A stretch of DNA of 23,002 bases, taken from positions 1 to 23,002 of the forward strand of contig CALAFS010000175.1 in NCBI GenBank assembly GCA_937892405.1, read 5' to 3'. The position numbers and the translations under genes are program-made. This DNA is from an uncultured Clostridia bacterium (GTDB lineage: Bacteria > Bacillota > Clostridia > Oscillospirales > CAG-272). A model generated the notes under the pieces. That model saw nothing but the letters and a program-made list of their open reading frames with translations. It ran no database searches and had not been told where the DNA came from. Shown piece by piece: positions 7,598 through 14,867 of this stretch. Every line of letters begins with the position of its first letter. Within the stretch, counting starts at the first letter, position 1.

Positions 7598-8272
7598 TTT
7601 TCTCCCGCGGGTAATCCCCCGAGAGGCGGATATGTCGCGGCGCGCAAAGACCGTGCGCCGCGACCGTCCCTCGGACTGTTTGGTTTTTCCCGAATGATCG
7701 GGAGAAAACCTTTGTCGGAACGATCTCCGAGGACTTCGTCCTTTCGGGCGTTTTGGCAAGCGGTCGCAGGGGAACGGTGGAAAGGCTTCGGTTTTTCGGA
7801 GCCGGCATGGAAAAAGCGCATGCGCGCACCAACAGCTAAAATTTAACGGTTCGGTCGGCATTGTCGTGCGAAAAGATCGCGCGAAGATGCCGACCGACAC
7901 TTTTTTCAAACGGCTTGCGCGTGCAAAGCCGATGGGGGGGCTTTTCACCATGAGAGGCGGAAAAGGGTGTGCGTCTTTTCCCCTCCGAAATGCAAAAAAA
8001 CGATGACGGAAGGTAACATCGGAAAAGCCGTACGGATTTTTTCAAAAGGGAAATTCGGCTTTACGGGAGTCTTCCCTGCGCTTTGATCCTTCGGAGCGTG
8101 AAAAAGTGCCCTCTTTTCGCGAAGCGTTCTTTGCGGAAGATCCTTTTCACGGTCGATACCCGTCTGTGCCCGACTGCGGCGTTTCTCCGGCGCGCGCAGA
8201 CGGCGGACATAGAAAAAACCGGCGCGGGTGCGATATTTTTTTATAAAAGGGTCATATTTTTTTCAAAAACCC
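7598..8272 (+). other. Long non-coding gap rich in stem-loops
   Basis: I found no supportable gene in this stretch. It contains a series of inverted repeats: 7634-7643 with 7655-7664 (10 bp, perfect); 7682-7693 with 7698-7710 (one bulge); 7784-7790 with 7797-7803; the long hairpin 7851-7897; 7954-7965 with 7975-7985; 8024-8030 with 8056-8062; 8113-8124 with 8129-8139 (several G-U pairs); and 8160-8166 with 8197-8203. I looked for signatures of tmRNA, RNase P RNA, 6S and SRP RNA and saw none. An unrecognised structured RNA, a long 3' untranslated region, or decayed sequence are all possible. Confidence 0.5.
7851..7906 (+). terminator. Strong Rho-independent terminator with no adjacent gene
   Basis: A 10-bp outer stem (TCGGTCGGCA 7851-7860 with TGCCGACCGA 7888-7897) is extended by an 8-bp inner stem (7864-7871 with 7877-7884, one G-U) across a 3x3 internal loop. 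The apical loop is AAAGA. A run of six T (7901-7906) follows within three bases. It lies 254 bases after the small gene's stop, so it ends either a long 3' untranslated region or a separate small RNA. Confidence 0.75.
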
Positions 8273-8300
8273 TTGATTTTCCGAAAAACTATGCTATAAT
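8273..8300 (+). promoter_or_regulatory. Sigma-A promoter of the rimP-nusA-infB operon
   Basis: The -35 TTGATT (8273-8278) and the perfect -10 TATAAT (8295-8300) are 16 bases apart. TG at 8292-8293 makes an extended -10 (TGCTATAAT). The upstream flank is A/T-rich (8234-8270), as expected for an UP-like element. Transcription would start near 8307, giving a leader of about 125 bases before rimP. Confidence 0.8.
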
Positions 8301-8321
8301 AGATAAGGATAGAATAGACGA

Positions 8322-8408
8322 GAGTGAAGAGTGGCTTGCGAGTCACTCTTCATTTCATGTCCGGACAACTGCCATTTTTTCCCGCCTGTCGGCGCCGCGC
8401 GCCCGACA
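8322..8408 (+). promoter_or_regulatory. Structured 5' leader of the rimP operon, possible attenuator
   Basis: A 12-bp perfect hairpin (8325-8336 with 8341-8352, loop TGCG) can be extended outward by three more pairs. It sits about 15 bases into the predicted transcript. It is followed by the palindrome TGTCCGGACA (8358-8367), a T6 run (8375-8380) and a second stem (TGTCGG 8387-8392 with CCGACA 8403-8408) just before the ribosome binding site. A leader-based control of the rimP-nusA operon is known in enterobacteria (rimP leader). A similar logic here is inference; I do not claim homology. Confidence 0.5.
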
Positions 8409-8431
8409 TTCCCCCATCGGAAGGAGAATCC

Positions 8432-8902
8432 ATGAAAAAAAGCGTGAAGGACACCGTGCGCGAGGCGATCGCGCCGACGGTGGAAGCCCTCGGCTATCGG
8501 ATCTGGGACATCGAATATTCCAAGATCGGTGCCGACTATCATCTTGAAATCACCATCGACTCGGATGCCGGCATCGGCATCGAGGACTGCGAGCGCGTAC
8601 ACCGCGCCATCGACCCGATCCTCGACGAATGTGACCCGATCGAAGGATTCTACTATCTCGAGGTCTCCTCTCCCGGGATCGAGCGCGAGCTCCGGACAGA
8701 GGAGCACATCCGCCGCTCGGTCGGCGCACGCGTCGAGGCGCGTCTCTTCGCCGCGACGGACGGATCGAAGACCCTCTTCGGAAGGCTCGAAGAGCCGGAC
8801 GAGAACGGCAATATACGGATCACGACGGACGACGGGCAGGTGCGCGCCTTCCGTAAAAATGAGATTTCCAAGCTCAAAACGGTTTACTTTGAAGAAGAAT
8901 AA
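8432..8902 (+). CDS. rimP: Ribosome maturation factor RimP
   Basis: This 156-residue protein starts at the ATG at 8432, five bases after AAGGAG (8421-8426). An in-frame ATG at 8324 lies in the leader hairpin, lacks a ribosome binding site and was rejected. The family signature LEVSSPGIER is at about residues 77-86, after the N-terminal alpha/beta domain (GYRIWDIEYSK, then YHLEITIDSD). The C-terminal ~65 residues are the SH3-like domain. RimP binds the 30S precursor and aids its maturation. It is the first gene of the rimP-nusA-ylxR-ylxQ-infB operon, the standard order in Bacillota, and nusA follows after 21 bases. Confidence 0.95.
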   Translation: MKKSVKDTVREAIAPTVEALGYRIWDIEYSKIGADYHLEITIDSDAGIGIEDCERVHRAIDPILDECDPIEGFYYLEVSSPGIERELRTEEHIRRSVGARVEARLFAATDGSKTLFGRLEEPDENGNIRITTDDGQVRAFRKNEISKLKTVYFEEE

Positions 8903-8923
8903 TCAGAAAAGGAACAGAAAACT

Positions 8924-9955
8924 ATGAACGCAGATTTTTACAACGCTCTTGATCTTCTCGAAAAGGAAAAAGGAATTCCGAAAGATTACATGATCGAAAA
9001 GATCGAGCTTGCGCTCGCCAACGCCTGCCGCAAGGAGGTCGGACAGACCGCCGTCATCCGCGTACAGATCGACCCGGTGAAGCAGGATATGCGCGTTTAT
9101 CAGCAGCGCACGGTCGTGCCGGACGGAGAGGTCACCGACCCGAAGTGCGAGATCTCCCTCCCCGACGCGAAGGCACTCAGCCGCCGCCACAAGCTCGGCG
9201 GTGTGGTGGAGACCGAGCTCAAGACGAAGAACTTCCGCCGCCTCTCGGCGCAGGCGGGAAAACAGATGATCATTCAGGCAATCCGCGACGCGGAAAGAGA
9301 GCGTCAGACGAGAGAATACGAGGATAAGAAAGAAGAGATCATCACCGCGATCGTCGACAAGGTGGACACCACGACAGGCAACCTGATCCTCGACACGGGC
9401 ACAGGCTATGCCACTCTTCTGAAAGCCGATCAGATCCCCGGCGAGACACACGATGTCGGCGACCGTCTCAAGGTCTTCATCTCCGAGGTCAAATCGGGCG
9501 AGACACGCGGTCCGCTGGTAACGCTCTCCCGCGTTCATCCGAACTTCGTCAAGCGTCTCTTTGAGCTTGAGATCCCCGAAATCCAGGACGGCACCGTCCT
9601 CATCAAGGGCATCTCCCGCGAGGCGGGCAGCCGCACGAAGATCGCGGTGCAGTCGAGAGACGAGAATGTCGACGCGGTCGGCTCCTGCATCGGTAAGAAC
9701 GGCATGCGTATCGGCGCCATTCTCTCCGAGCTCGGCAACGAAAAAATCGACATTATCAAATACAGCGACGATCCCGTTACTTATGTCTCCGAGGCGCTCG
9801 CGCCGGCGAAGGTGCTCTCCGCGATTCTCGAGGATGAGCGCACCTGCCGCGTGACCGTCGCGCCGGATCAGCTTTCCCTCGCCATCGGTAAGGAAGGGCA
9901 GAACGCAAAGCTCGCCGCCCGCCTGACCGGCTATAAAATAGATATCAAGGCATAA
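8924..9955 (+). CDS. nusA: Transcription termination/antitermination factor NusA
   Basis: This 343-residue protein starts at an ATG preceded by AAAAGGAAC at 8907-8915. Domain order is typical: N-terminal RNA-polymerase-binding domain (residues 1-~130), S1 domain (about 138-195, IVDKVDTTTGNLILDTG), then two KH domains (CIGKNGMRIGAIL near 250-262; LSLAIGKEGQNAKLAARLTG near the C-terminus). It ends directly after KH2 and lacks the acidic repeats of proteobacterial NusA, as is usual in Bacillota. NusA binds RNA polymerase and nascent RNA and modulates pausing, termination and antitermination. It may regulate its own operon through the leader at 8322-8408, which is inference. Confidence 0.96.
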   Translation: MNADFYNALDLLEKEKGIPKDYMIEKIELALANACRKEVGQTAVIRVQIDPVKQDMRVYQQRTVVPDGEVTDPKCEISLPDAKALSRRHKLGGVVETELKTKNFRRLSAQAGKQMIIQAIRDAERERQTREYEDKKEEIITAIVDKVDTTTGNLILDTGTGYATLLKADQIPGETHDVGDRLKVFISEVKSGETRGPLVTLSRVHPNFVKRLFELEIPEIQDGTVLIKGISREAGSRTKIAVQSRDENVDAVGSCIGKNGMRIGAILSELGNEKIDIIKYSDDPVTYVSEALAPAKVLSAILEDERTCRVTVAPDQLSLAIGKEGQNAKLAARLTGYKIDIKA

Positions 9956-9984
9956 CTCTCTACCGTAAGAAGGGCGGTGATCCC

Positions 9985-10266
9985 ATGCAGACACAAACAC
10001 CACGCAAGCTCCCGATCCGCCGATGCGCGGGATGCGGCGAGCATTTCCCGAAAAACGAACTGATCCGCGTGCTCCGCACGCCGGAAGGTGAGATCACGCT
10101 CGACACAAGCGGTAAAAAATCCGGCAGGGGTGTCTACCTCTGCAAAAATCCGAACTGTCTGAAGAAAGCGAGAAAGGCGAACCGCCTCGCGGCGGCGCTC
10201 TCGTGTGAAATCCCGGCGGAGGTCTACGACCGCCTTGAGGAGGAACTTTCACACGATGCAACCTGA
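9985..10266 (+). CDS. ylxR: YlxR/RnpM family RNA-binding protein (DUF448)
   Basis: This 93-residue protein has an ATG preceded by GGTGA at 9976-9980. The signature IRRCAGCGEHFPKNELIRVL is followed by GRGVYLCKNPNC. The four cysteines Cys14, Cys17, Cys53 and Cys58 are in the family positions. YlxR sits between nusA and infB in most Bacillota. Recent work on Bacillus describes it as an RNase P modulator (RnpM); earlier structures showed an RNA-binding surface. The 3' end overlaps the start of ylxQ by 11 bases, which indicates coupled translation. Confidence 0.93.
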   Translation: MQTQTPRKLPIRRCAGCGEHFPKNELIRVLRTPEGEITLDTSGKKSGRGVYLCKNPNCLKKARKANRLAAALSCEIPAEVYDRLEEELSHDAT

Positions 10267-10654
10267 TCTCCGTCGTCTCCACGGCATGCTCGGCTTCGCG
10301 AGACGGGCGGGAAAGGTCACGATCGGCACCGATCTTGTGTGCCGCGCCCTTGCCCTCTCCGGTGCGAAGAAACCCTGCCTCGTGCTGTACGCGAACACGG
10401 CTTCCGAGCCGACAAAAAAGCGGATCAGAAACAAATCCGCCTTCTATAAAGTCCCGGCACTCGAGTTGCCGATGAGCACCGACGAGCTTGCCCGTCTGCT
10501 CGGAAAGACCTTCTCGCCCGCCGCGGTGGGAATTCATGACGAACCCTTTGCCGAAGAAATCATCAAGAGCCTCGGTATCGAACCACAATCACTCAGGAAA
10601 GGAATTTCCGCGGAAGCGGAAACCGGTGACATTCATGGCGACAAAGTCGACTAA
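10256..10654 (+). CDS. ylxQ: YlxQ-type L7Ae/L30e-family RNA-binding protein
   Basis: This 132-residue protein starts at the ATG at 10256, with GAGGAGG at 10237-10243; the spacing is long (12 bases). An upstream in-frame ATG at 10205 gives an arginine-rich, unconserved extension and was rejected. The core LHGMLGFARRAGKVTIGTD and ANTASEPTKKRIRNKS are typical of the ribosomal L7Ae/L30e/Gadd45 fold, which binds kink-turn RNA. The exact role of YlxQ is not established. It overlaps ylxR at its 5' end by 11 bases and infB at its 3' end by 20 bases, so the three genes are tightly coupled. Confidence 0.9.
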   Translation: MQPDLRRLHGMLGFARRAGKVTIGTDLVCRALALSGAKKPCLVLYANTASEPTKKRIRNKSAFYKVPALELPMSTDELARLLGKTFSPAAVGIHDEPFAEEIIKSLGIEPQSLRKGISAEAETGDIHGDKVD

Positions 10655-13595
10655 AATCACCCAGATCACAAAGGATTTCGCGATGAAATCCAAAGATGTC
10701 CTCGAAATCTTCAAATCGCTCGGTGTGGAAAAGAAGAGCGGCGGAAGCGCGGACGATGTGGAATTCGCGCGCTTCTTCCAAAAGGTGACGCGGGAAAACC
10801 AGATCGAAAATATAGACGAATATCTTGACGGAAAGGCGACCATCAAAGTCCCCGCCTCCGAAAAGAAAGCCGCGGCGCCCGAAGCACCCGCCGCGCCGAA
10901 AGCCGAGCCGGTGAAAGCGAAGGCAGAGCCTTCCCCCACTCCCGCGGCAAAGGCGGAACCGAAGCCGGAACCCGTCAAGGCACCCGAGGTGCATGCGGAA
11001 CAAAAGCCCGCGGCACCCGCAAAGGAAACCGCGACGCAGACGCAGGCACCCGCGACTCGTCAGCCGGAGCAAAGAACGCCCGTGACCGGAAACGGCGACC
11101 GCCGCCCCATGGGTGCGCCTGCAACGGGCGCCCCGCAGGGAGACCGCAGAGCGCCGCAGGCACCGGGCGATCGCAGACCGGGCGGAAGCTTCACCGGCGG
11201 ACAGGGGCAGAACCGCCCCTACCCTCCCCGCGACGACAGAAGAGCGCCGGGACAGGGACAGCGGGACGACAGACCCCGTTACAACCGCTATAACGAGAAG
11301 CCGCAGGAAAATCCCTTTGCCAAAAAGTATGACAATATGACAAGAGCGGCGCAGGGCTTCAAGAACCCGAACGCGAAGGTTCCGAACCCGCCGCGTCAGG
11401 TAAGCACGGCGCGCCCCGCCCAGCAGGCACAGCTCGAAAAACAGCAGCGCCTCGAAAAGCAGCAGGCGCAGGTCGCGGCACAGCAGAAGCCCGCGGCGCC
11501 GAAGAAGGAAGAAAAACAGCGCGCGCAGAAGCAGGAGCTGAAAAAGATCACGCCGACCATCGACAAGAGCACGGTGCAGGGCGGTGTCAACATCGGTGCC
11601 ACACTCGAAGAGAACGCGCCGAAGACCCGTGTCGTGGATACGCGTACTTCCGATGTCAACCTGTCGAAATACGATGACCGTTACAGCGATCGCTTCTTCG
11701 CGATTGCGAACGGCACCGATACCAAAGCGGCAAAGCAGAAGCTCAAGAAGCAGGACAACCGCGGACAGTTCGCAAAGAGTGCGAAGGACAAGGAAAGAGC
11801 CGCGCAGGAAAAGATCAAGCGTATGGAAGCGGAGCTTGCGAGAAAGAAACAGCTCGAGATCACCGTCCCCGACGAGATCACCGTCTCCGAGCTTGCCAGC
11901 CGTCTGAAAAAGACAGCCGCCGAGGTCATCAAGAAGCTCATGATGATGGGCGAGATGAAGGGCGTCAACGATGTCGTGGACTACGCGACCGCGGAGCTGA
12001 TCGGCGATGCCTTCGGCGCAAAGGTGACGAAGGAAGTCGTCGTTACAATCGAGGAAAAACTGTTTACCGAAGCGGAAGAGAACGAAGCCGACCTTGTCGA
12101 GCGTGCCCCTGTCGTATGCGTCATGGGACATGTCGACCACGGTAAAACCTCCATTCTCGACGCGATCCGTCACACCAATGTGACCAAGGGCGAAGCCGGC
12201 GGTATCACGCAGGCGATCGGCGCCTACCGTGTCAAGGTCAAAGGAAAGGACATCACCTTCCTCGATACGCCGGGACACGAAGCCTTCACCGCCATGCGTA
12301 TGCGTGGCGCACAGTCGACCGATATCGCAATCCTCGTGGTTGCGGCGGACGACGGCGTCATGCCCCAGACGATCGAAGCCATCAACCACGCGAAAGCGGC
12401 AGGCATCGACATCATCGTCGCAATCAACAAGATGGATAAACCGCATGCCAATCCCGATAATGTACTGAATCAGCTGACGCAATACGAGCTTGTCCCCGAG
12501 GCATGGGGCGGCGATGTCATCTGCGTCCCCGTCTCCGCTCTGACCGGTCAGGGCATCGAAGAGTTGCTCGAGAGCGTGCTCCTCGTCGCGGAAGTCAAAG
12601 AGTTGCGCGCGAACCCGAACCGCCGTGCAAAGGGTCTTGTCATCGAGTCCCGCCTCGACCGCGGCTGCGGTCCCGTGGCGACCGTCCTCGTGCAGAACGG
12701 TACCCTTCACCAGGGTGACTATGTCATCGCGGGCAACGCCGTCGGGCGCGTCCGTCTGATGAAGGACGACAAGGGCAAGGCGATCAAGAGCGCAGGCCCC
12801 TCCGTCCCCGTCGAAATCACGGGTCTTGACGATGTGCCGCAGGCGGGTGACGAGGTCAACGCCGTCGAAGATGAGAGAATGGCGAAGAACCTCGCCGACC
12901 AGCGCAGAGAGCGCCAGCGTCAGGAGATCCTCGCGGCGAACGCGAGAGTCAACCTCGACGACCTGTTCCAGCAGATCTCCGAGGGTACAAAGGTACTCAA
13001 TGTCATTGTCAAAGCCGATGTGGCAGGTTCTGCCGAGGCGGTCAAGGCATCTCTTCTGAAGCTCTCGAACGAAGAAGTCAAGGTCGCGGTCATCCATACC
13101 GCCGTCGGCGGCATCACCGAATCGGATGTCATGCTCGCCGCCGCGTCCAATGCGATCATCGTCGGCTTCAATGTCCGCCCGGATAAGAACGCGCTGGATT
13201 CCGCCGAGCGCAACAAGGTGGATATCCGCACGCACCGTATCATCTACGAGATTATTGACGAGATCGAAGCGGCAATGAAGGGCATGCTCGCCCCGACCTA
13301 CCGCGAGGTGCTCCTCGGTCACGCCGAGGTTCGTCAGACGATCCATGTGCCGAATGTCGGCACGATCGCCGGCTCCTATGTTCTCGACGGCAAGATCACC
13401 CGTCAGTCGCAGATCCGTATCGTGCGGGACGGCGTCGTGATCTTCGAGGATAAGATCTCTTCCCTGCGCCGCTTCAAGGACGATGTCAAGGAAGTCGCGG
13501 AAGGATATGAGTGCGGTGTCGGACTCGAAAAGTTCAACGACATCAAAGAAGGCGATATTCTCGAAGCCTTCATCATGGAAGAAGTCAAGAGATGA
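10635..13595 (+). CDS. infB: Translation initiation factor IF-2
   Basis: This 986-residue protein is placed at the ATG at 10635 (MATKSTKITQITKDFAM), five bases after GGTGA (10625-10629); an upstream start at 10488 reads through ylxQ in another frame without conserved content. ATG 10684 is an alternative start. The N-terminal domain (residues 1-70) is followed by a long low-complexity region rich in Ala, Pro, Gln, Lys and Arg (75-400, with GDRR repeats), then a second IF2_N-like helical unit (about 410-460). The GTPase domain has G1 GHVDHGKT (498-505), G3 DTPGH (544-548), G4 NKMD (598-601) and G5 SALTG (near 634). Domains II, III and IV follow. IF-2 brings fMet-tRNA to the 30S subunit and promotes subunit joining. 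A terminator lies 11 bases after the stop. Confidence 0.96.
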   Translation: MATKSTKITQITKDFAMKSKDVLEIFKSLGVEKKSGGSADDVEFARFFQKVTRENQIENIDEYLDGKATIKVPASEKKAAAPEAPAAPKAEPVKAKAEPSPTPAAKAEPKPEPVKAPEVHAEQKPAAPAKETATQTQAPATRQPEQRTPVTGNGDRRPMGAPATGAPQGDRRAPQAPGDRRPGGSFTGGQGQNRPYPPRDDRRAPGQGQRDDRPRYNRYNEKPQENPFAKKYDNMTRAAQGFKNPNAKVPNPPRQVSTARPAQQAQLEKQQRLEKQQAQVAAQQKPAAPKKEEKQRAQKQELKKITPTIDKSTVQGGVNIGATLEENAPKTRVVDTRTSDVNLSKYDDRYSDRFFAIANGTDTKAAKQKLKKQDNRGQFAKSAKDKERAAQEKIKRMEAELARKKQLEITVPDEITVSELASRLKKTAAEVIKKLMMMGEMKGVNDVVDYATAELIGDAFGAKVTKEVVVTIEEKLFTEAEENEADLVERAPVVCVMGHVDHGKTSILDAIRHTNVTKGEAGGITQAIGAYRVKVKGKDITFLDTPGHEAFTAMRMRGAQSTDIAILVVAADDGVMPQTIEAINHAKAAGIDIIVAINKMDKPHANPDNVLNQLTQYELVPEAWGGDVICVPVSALTGQGIEELLESVLLVAEVKELRANPNRRAKGLVIESRLDRGCGPVATVLVQNGTLHQGDYVIAGNAVGRVRLMKDDKGKAIKSAGPSVPVEITGLDDVPQAGDEVNAVEDERMAKNLADQRRERQRQEILAANARVNLDDLFQQISEGTKVLNVIVKADVAGSAEAVKASLLKLSNEEVKVAVIHTAVGGITESDVMLAAASNAIIVGFNVRPDKNALDSAERNKVDIRTHRIIYEIIDEIEAAMKGMLAPTYREVLLGHAEVRQTIHVPNVGTIAGSYVLDGKITRQSQIRIVRDGVVIFEDKISSLRRFKDDVKEVAEGYECGVGLEKFNDIKEGDILEAFIMEEVKR

Positions 13596-13606
13596 TTTCT
13601 CTTTGC

Positions 13607-13641
13607 AAAAGCCGTGTTCCGGTCTCCGGACACGGCTTTTT
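13607..13641 (+). terminator. Rho-independent terminator of the rimP-infB operon
   Basis: A 13-bp stem (13607-13619 with 13628-13640, core AAAAGCCGTGT/ACACGGCTTTT, one T-G pair) encloses an 8-base loop. The 3' arm ends in TTTTT (13637-13641). It begins 11 bases after the infB stop. Confidence 0.9.
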
Positions 13642-13957
13642 GTATATCTTTGTTTTCATTTTTGCGCTTTTTTCTGTGCAAAGGAGGAGACTTCGCCATC
13701 TTTTTTCGCAAAAAAGAAAGAGATGATTTTTTCTCTTGATAGCTCGTTTTTTTCGATGAATCGGTCATGCAGGCGGCGGTGCGCCTTTTGTGCTTTTCGC
13801 TCCGGGATCTTTTCTCTTTTTTCGCAAAGTCCGCCGTTTTTTCCGATTTGATAAAAAAGGTGAATTTCCAACATAGCTTCCACTTCAGATTTCACTGTGG
13901 AATTTGTGTCTTGAATTCACTGTTTGATAAAAAATCGGGAAAATTCGCACTTCCCTC
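13642..13957 (+). other. AT-rich non-coding gap with inverted and direct repeats
   Basis: No gene is supportable here. The base composition is much richer in A/T than the flanking genes, with many T5-T7 runs. Visible structure: a short hairpin C+T6/A6+G (13700-13706 with 13710-13716); the 13-base direct repeat CTTTTTTCGCAAA at 13700-13712 and 13816-13828; nested stems GTGAATT/AATTCAC (13860-13866 with 13914-13920) and TTCCAC/GTGGAA (13878-13883 with 13897-13902); and the direct repeat TTCACTGT at 13891-13898 and 13916-13923. The last three lie just upstream of the promoter at 13958 and could be an operator. Confidence 0.5.
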
Positions 13958-13986
13958 TTGAAAAGGCGGAAGGAATCATGTATAAT
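13958..13986 (+). promoter_or_regulatory. Near-consensus sigma-A promoter for the DUF6062/ATPase cluster
   Basis: TTGAAA (13958-13963) and TATAAT (13981-13986) are separated by exactly 17 bases. The predicted transcript would start near 13993, leaving about 150 bases of leader before the TTG start codon at 14141. I see no strong terminator between here and 21472, so the promoter may drive the whole cluster to the galactokinase-like gene. Confidence 0.85.
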
Positions 13987-14140
13987 AAAGATGTATCTTT
14001 ATATTTTAACGCGCGTGCGTAGTTTTCGCGTGTGCCTGCGCAAAGGTCACACACAAAGACAAACGCGGGAAAAGGGCAAAAAGAGCCATTATCGGACGCC
14101 CTCTCGGGCAAAAGCACGCAGGACACGAAAGGAGAGTCCC

Positions 14141-14851
14141 TTGGAGCAGATCTATACCATACCCGTAAACGAAGCCTTCGACAAGGTCGGAGAAGAGCCG
14201 TCTCTCGGCTGTCCCTTCTGCCTGCTCTTCCGCAAGCTCGAGGACGACGAGCTGGATATTATCCTCGGCGCATCTATGATGGAACCGGATATCCGCAAAA
14301 AGACCAACGATATGGGCTTCTGTCTGACGCACTACCGCAAGATGCTCGGCAGACGGCGCCGCCTCGGCATGGGGCTGATCCTCGAGAGTCACCTTTCCGA
14401 AGTGAAAAAGAAAATGCGCTCTCTTCCCTCTCTTCTCGCCCTGGAGGAAGACTGCTATGTCTGCGCCAGAATCGAAAAGAATCTCACGGCAATGATCGCG
14501 ACGGCGGTGTATCTTTTCGAGACGGATCCCGCCTTCCGAAAAAAATATGAGAGCGTCCCCTTCTTCTGTCTGCCGCACTACCGTGCCATGGCGGACTATG
14601 CAAAGAAGAAATGCGGGCGGCGGGTTTATGCCGCCTTCTCCGAGGTAACGGAGAACATCGAGAGCGCCTATCTCGAAAAGCTGACGGGCGATGTCTCCTG
14701 GTTCTGCAAAAAATTCGACTACCGCTACGAGGAAGAGCCGTGGTACGACTCCAAAGACGCGATCGAGCGCTCGATCCGCTTCCTCTCCTCCGACACCGGC
14801 GAAATTCCGCGTGCCGAGACGGGCGGCAGCGACACGGATTCACGAAAATAA
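14141..14851 (+). CDS. DUF6062-like protein with duplicated CxxC...CxxH motif
   Basis: I place the start at the TTG at 14141, six bases after AAAGGAG (14128-14134), giving 236 residues (MEQIYTIPVNEAFDK). Starting at the in-frame ATG at 13958 would place the N-terminus in the promoter. The opening IYTIPVNEAF, then CPFC, then GASMMEPDIRKKTNDMGFC looks like the DUF6062 family of Clostridia, recalled from memory. Two similar halves are visible: Cys24-x2-Cys27 ... Cys61-x2-His64, and Cys105-x2-Cys108 ... Cys143-x2-His146, with inner spacings of 33 and 34 residues. Each could bind one metal ion, probably zinc. There is no membrane segment or signal peptide. Function is unknown. The ATPase gene follows after 16 bases, so the two are probably co-expressed. 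Confidence 0.78.
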   Translation: MEQIYTIPVNEAFDKVGEEPSLGCPFCLLFRKLEDDELDIILGASMMEPDIRKKTNDMGFCLTHYRKMLGRRRRLGMGLILESHLSEVKKKMRSLPSLLALEEDCYVCARIEKNLTAMIATAVYLFETDPAFRKKYESVPFFCLPHYRAMADYAKKKCGRRVYAAFSEVTENIESAYLEKLTGDVSWFCKKFDYRYEEEPWYDSKDAIERSIRFLSSDTGEIPRAETGGSDTDSRK

Positions 14852-14867
14852 GAAAGGAACTTTGTCA

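Noticed and set aside
7598..8272. Known housekeeping RNA (tmRNA, RNase P, 6S, SRP) in the gap
   Set aside because: I looked for their conserved core sequences on both strands and saw none.
8083..8431. Open frame from 8083 crossing the promoter and leader of rimP
   Set aside because: It reads through the -35/-10 elements and the leader hairpin. There is no ribosome binding site and the residues look random.
10593..13346. 917-codon minus-strand frame opposite infB
   Set aside because: IF-2 on the + strand is certain. The antisense frame shows no motif and no ribosome binding site.
13979..14023. 14-codon ATG frame at the start of the DUF6062 leader
   Set aside because: Its ATG overlaps the -10 box, so it would not be on the transcript.
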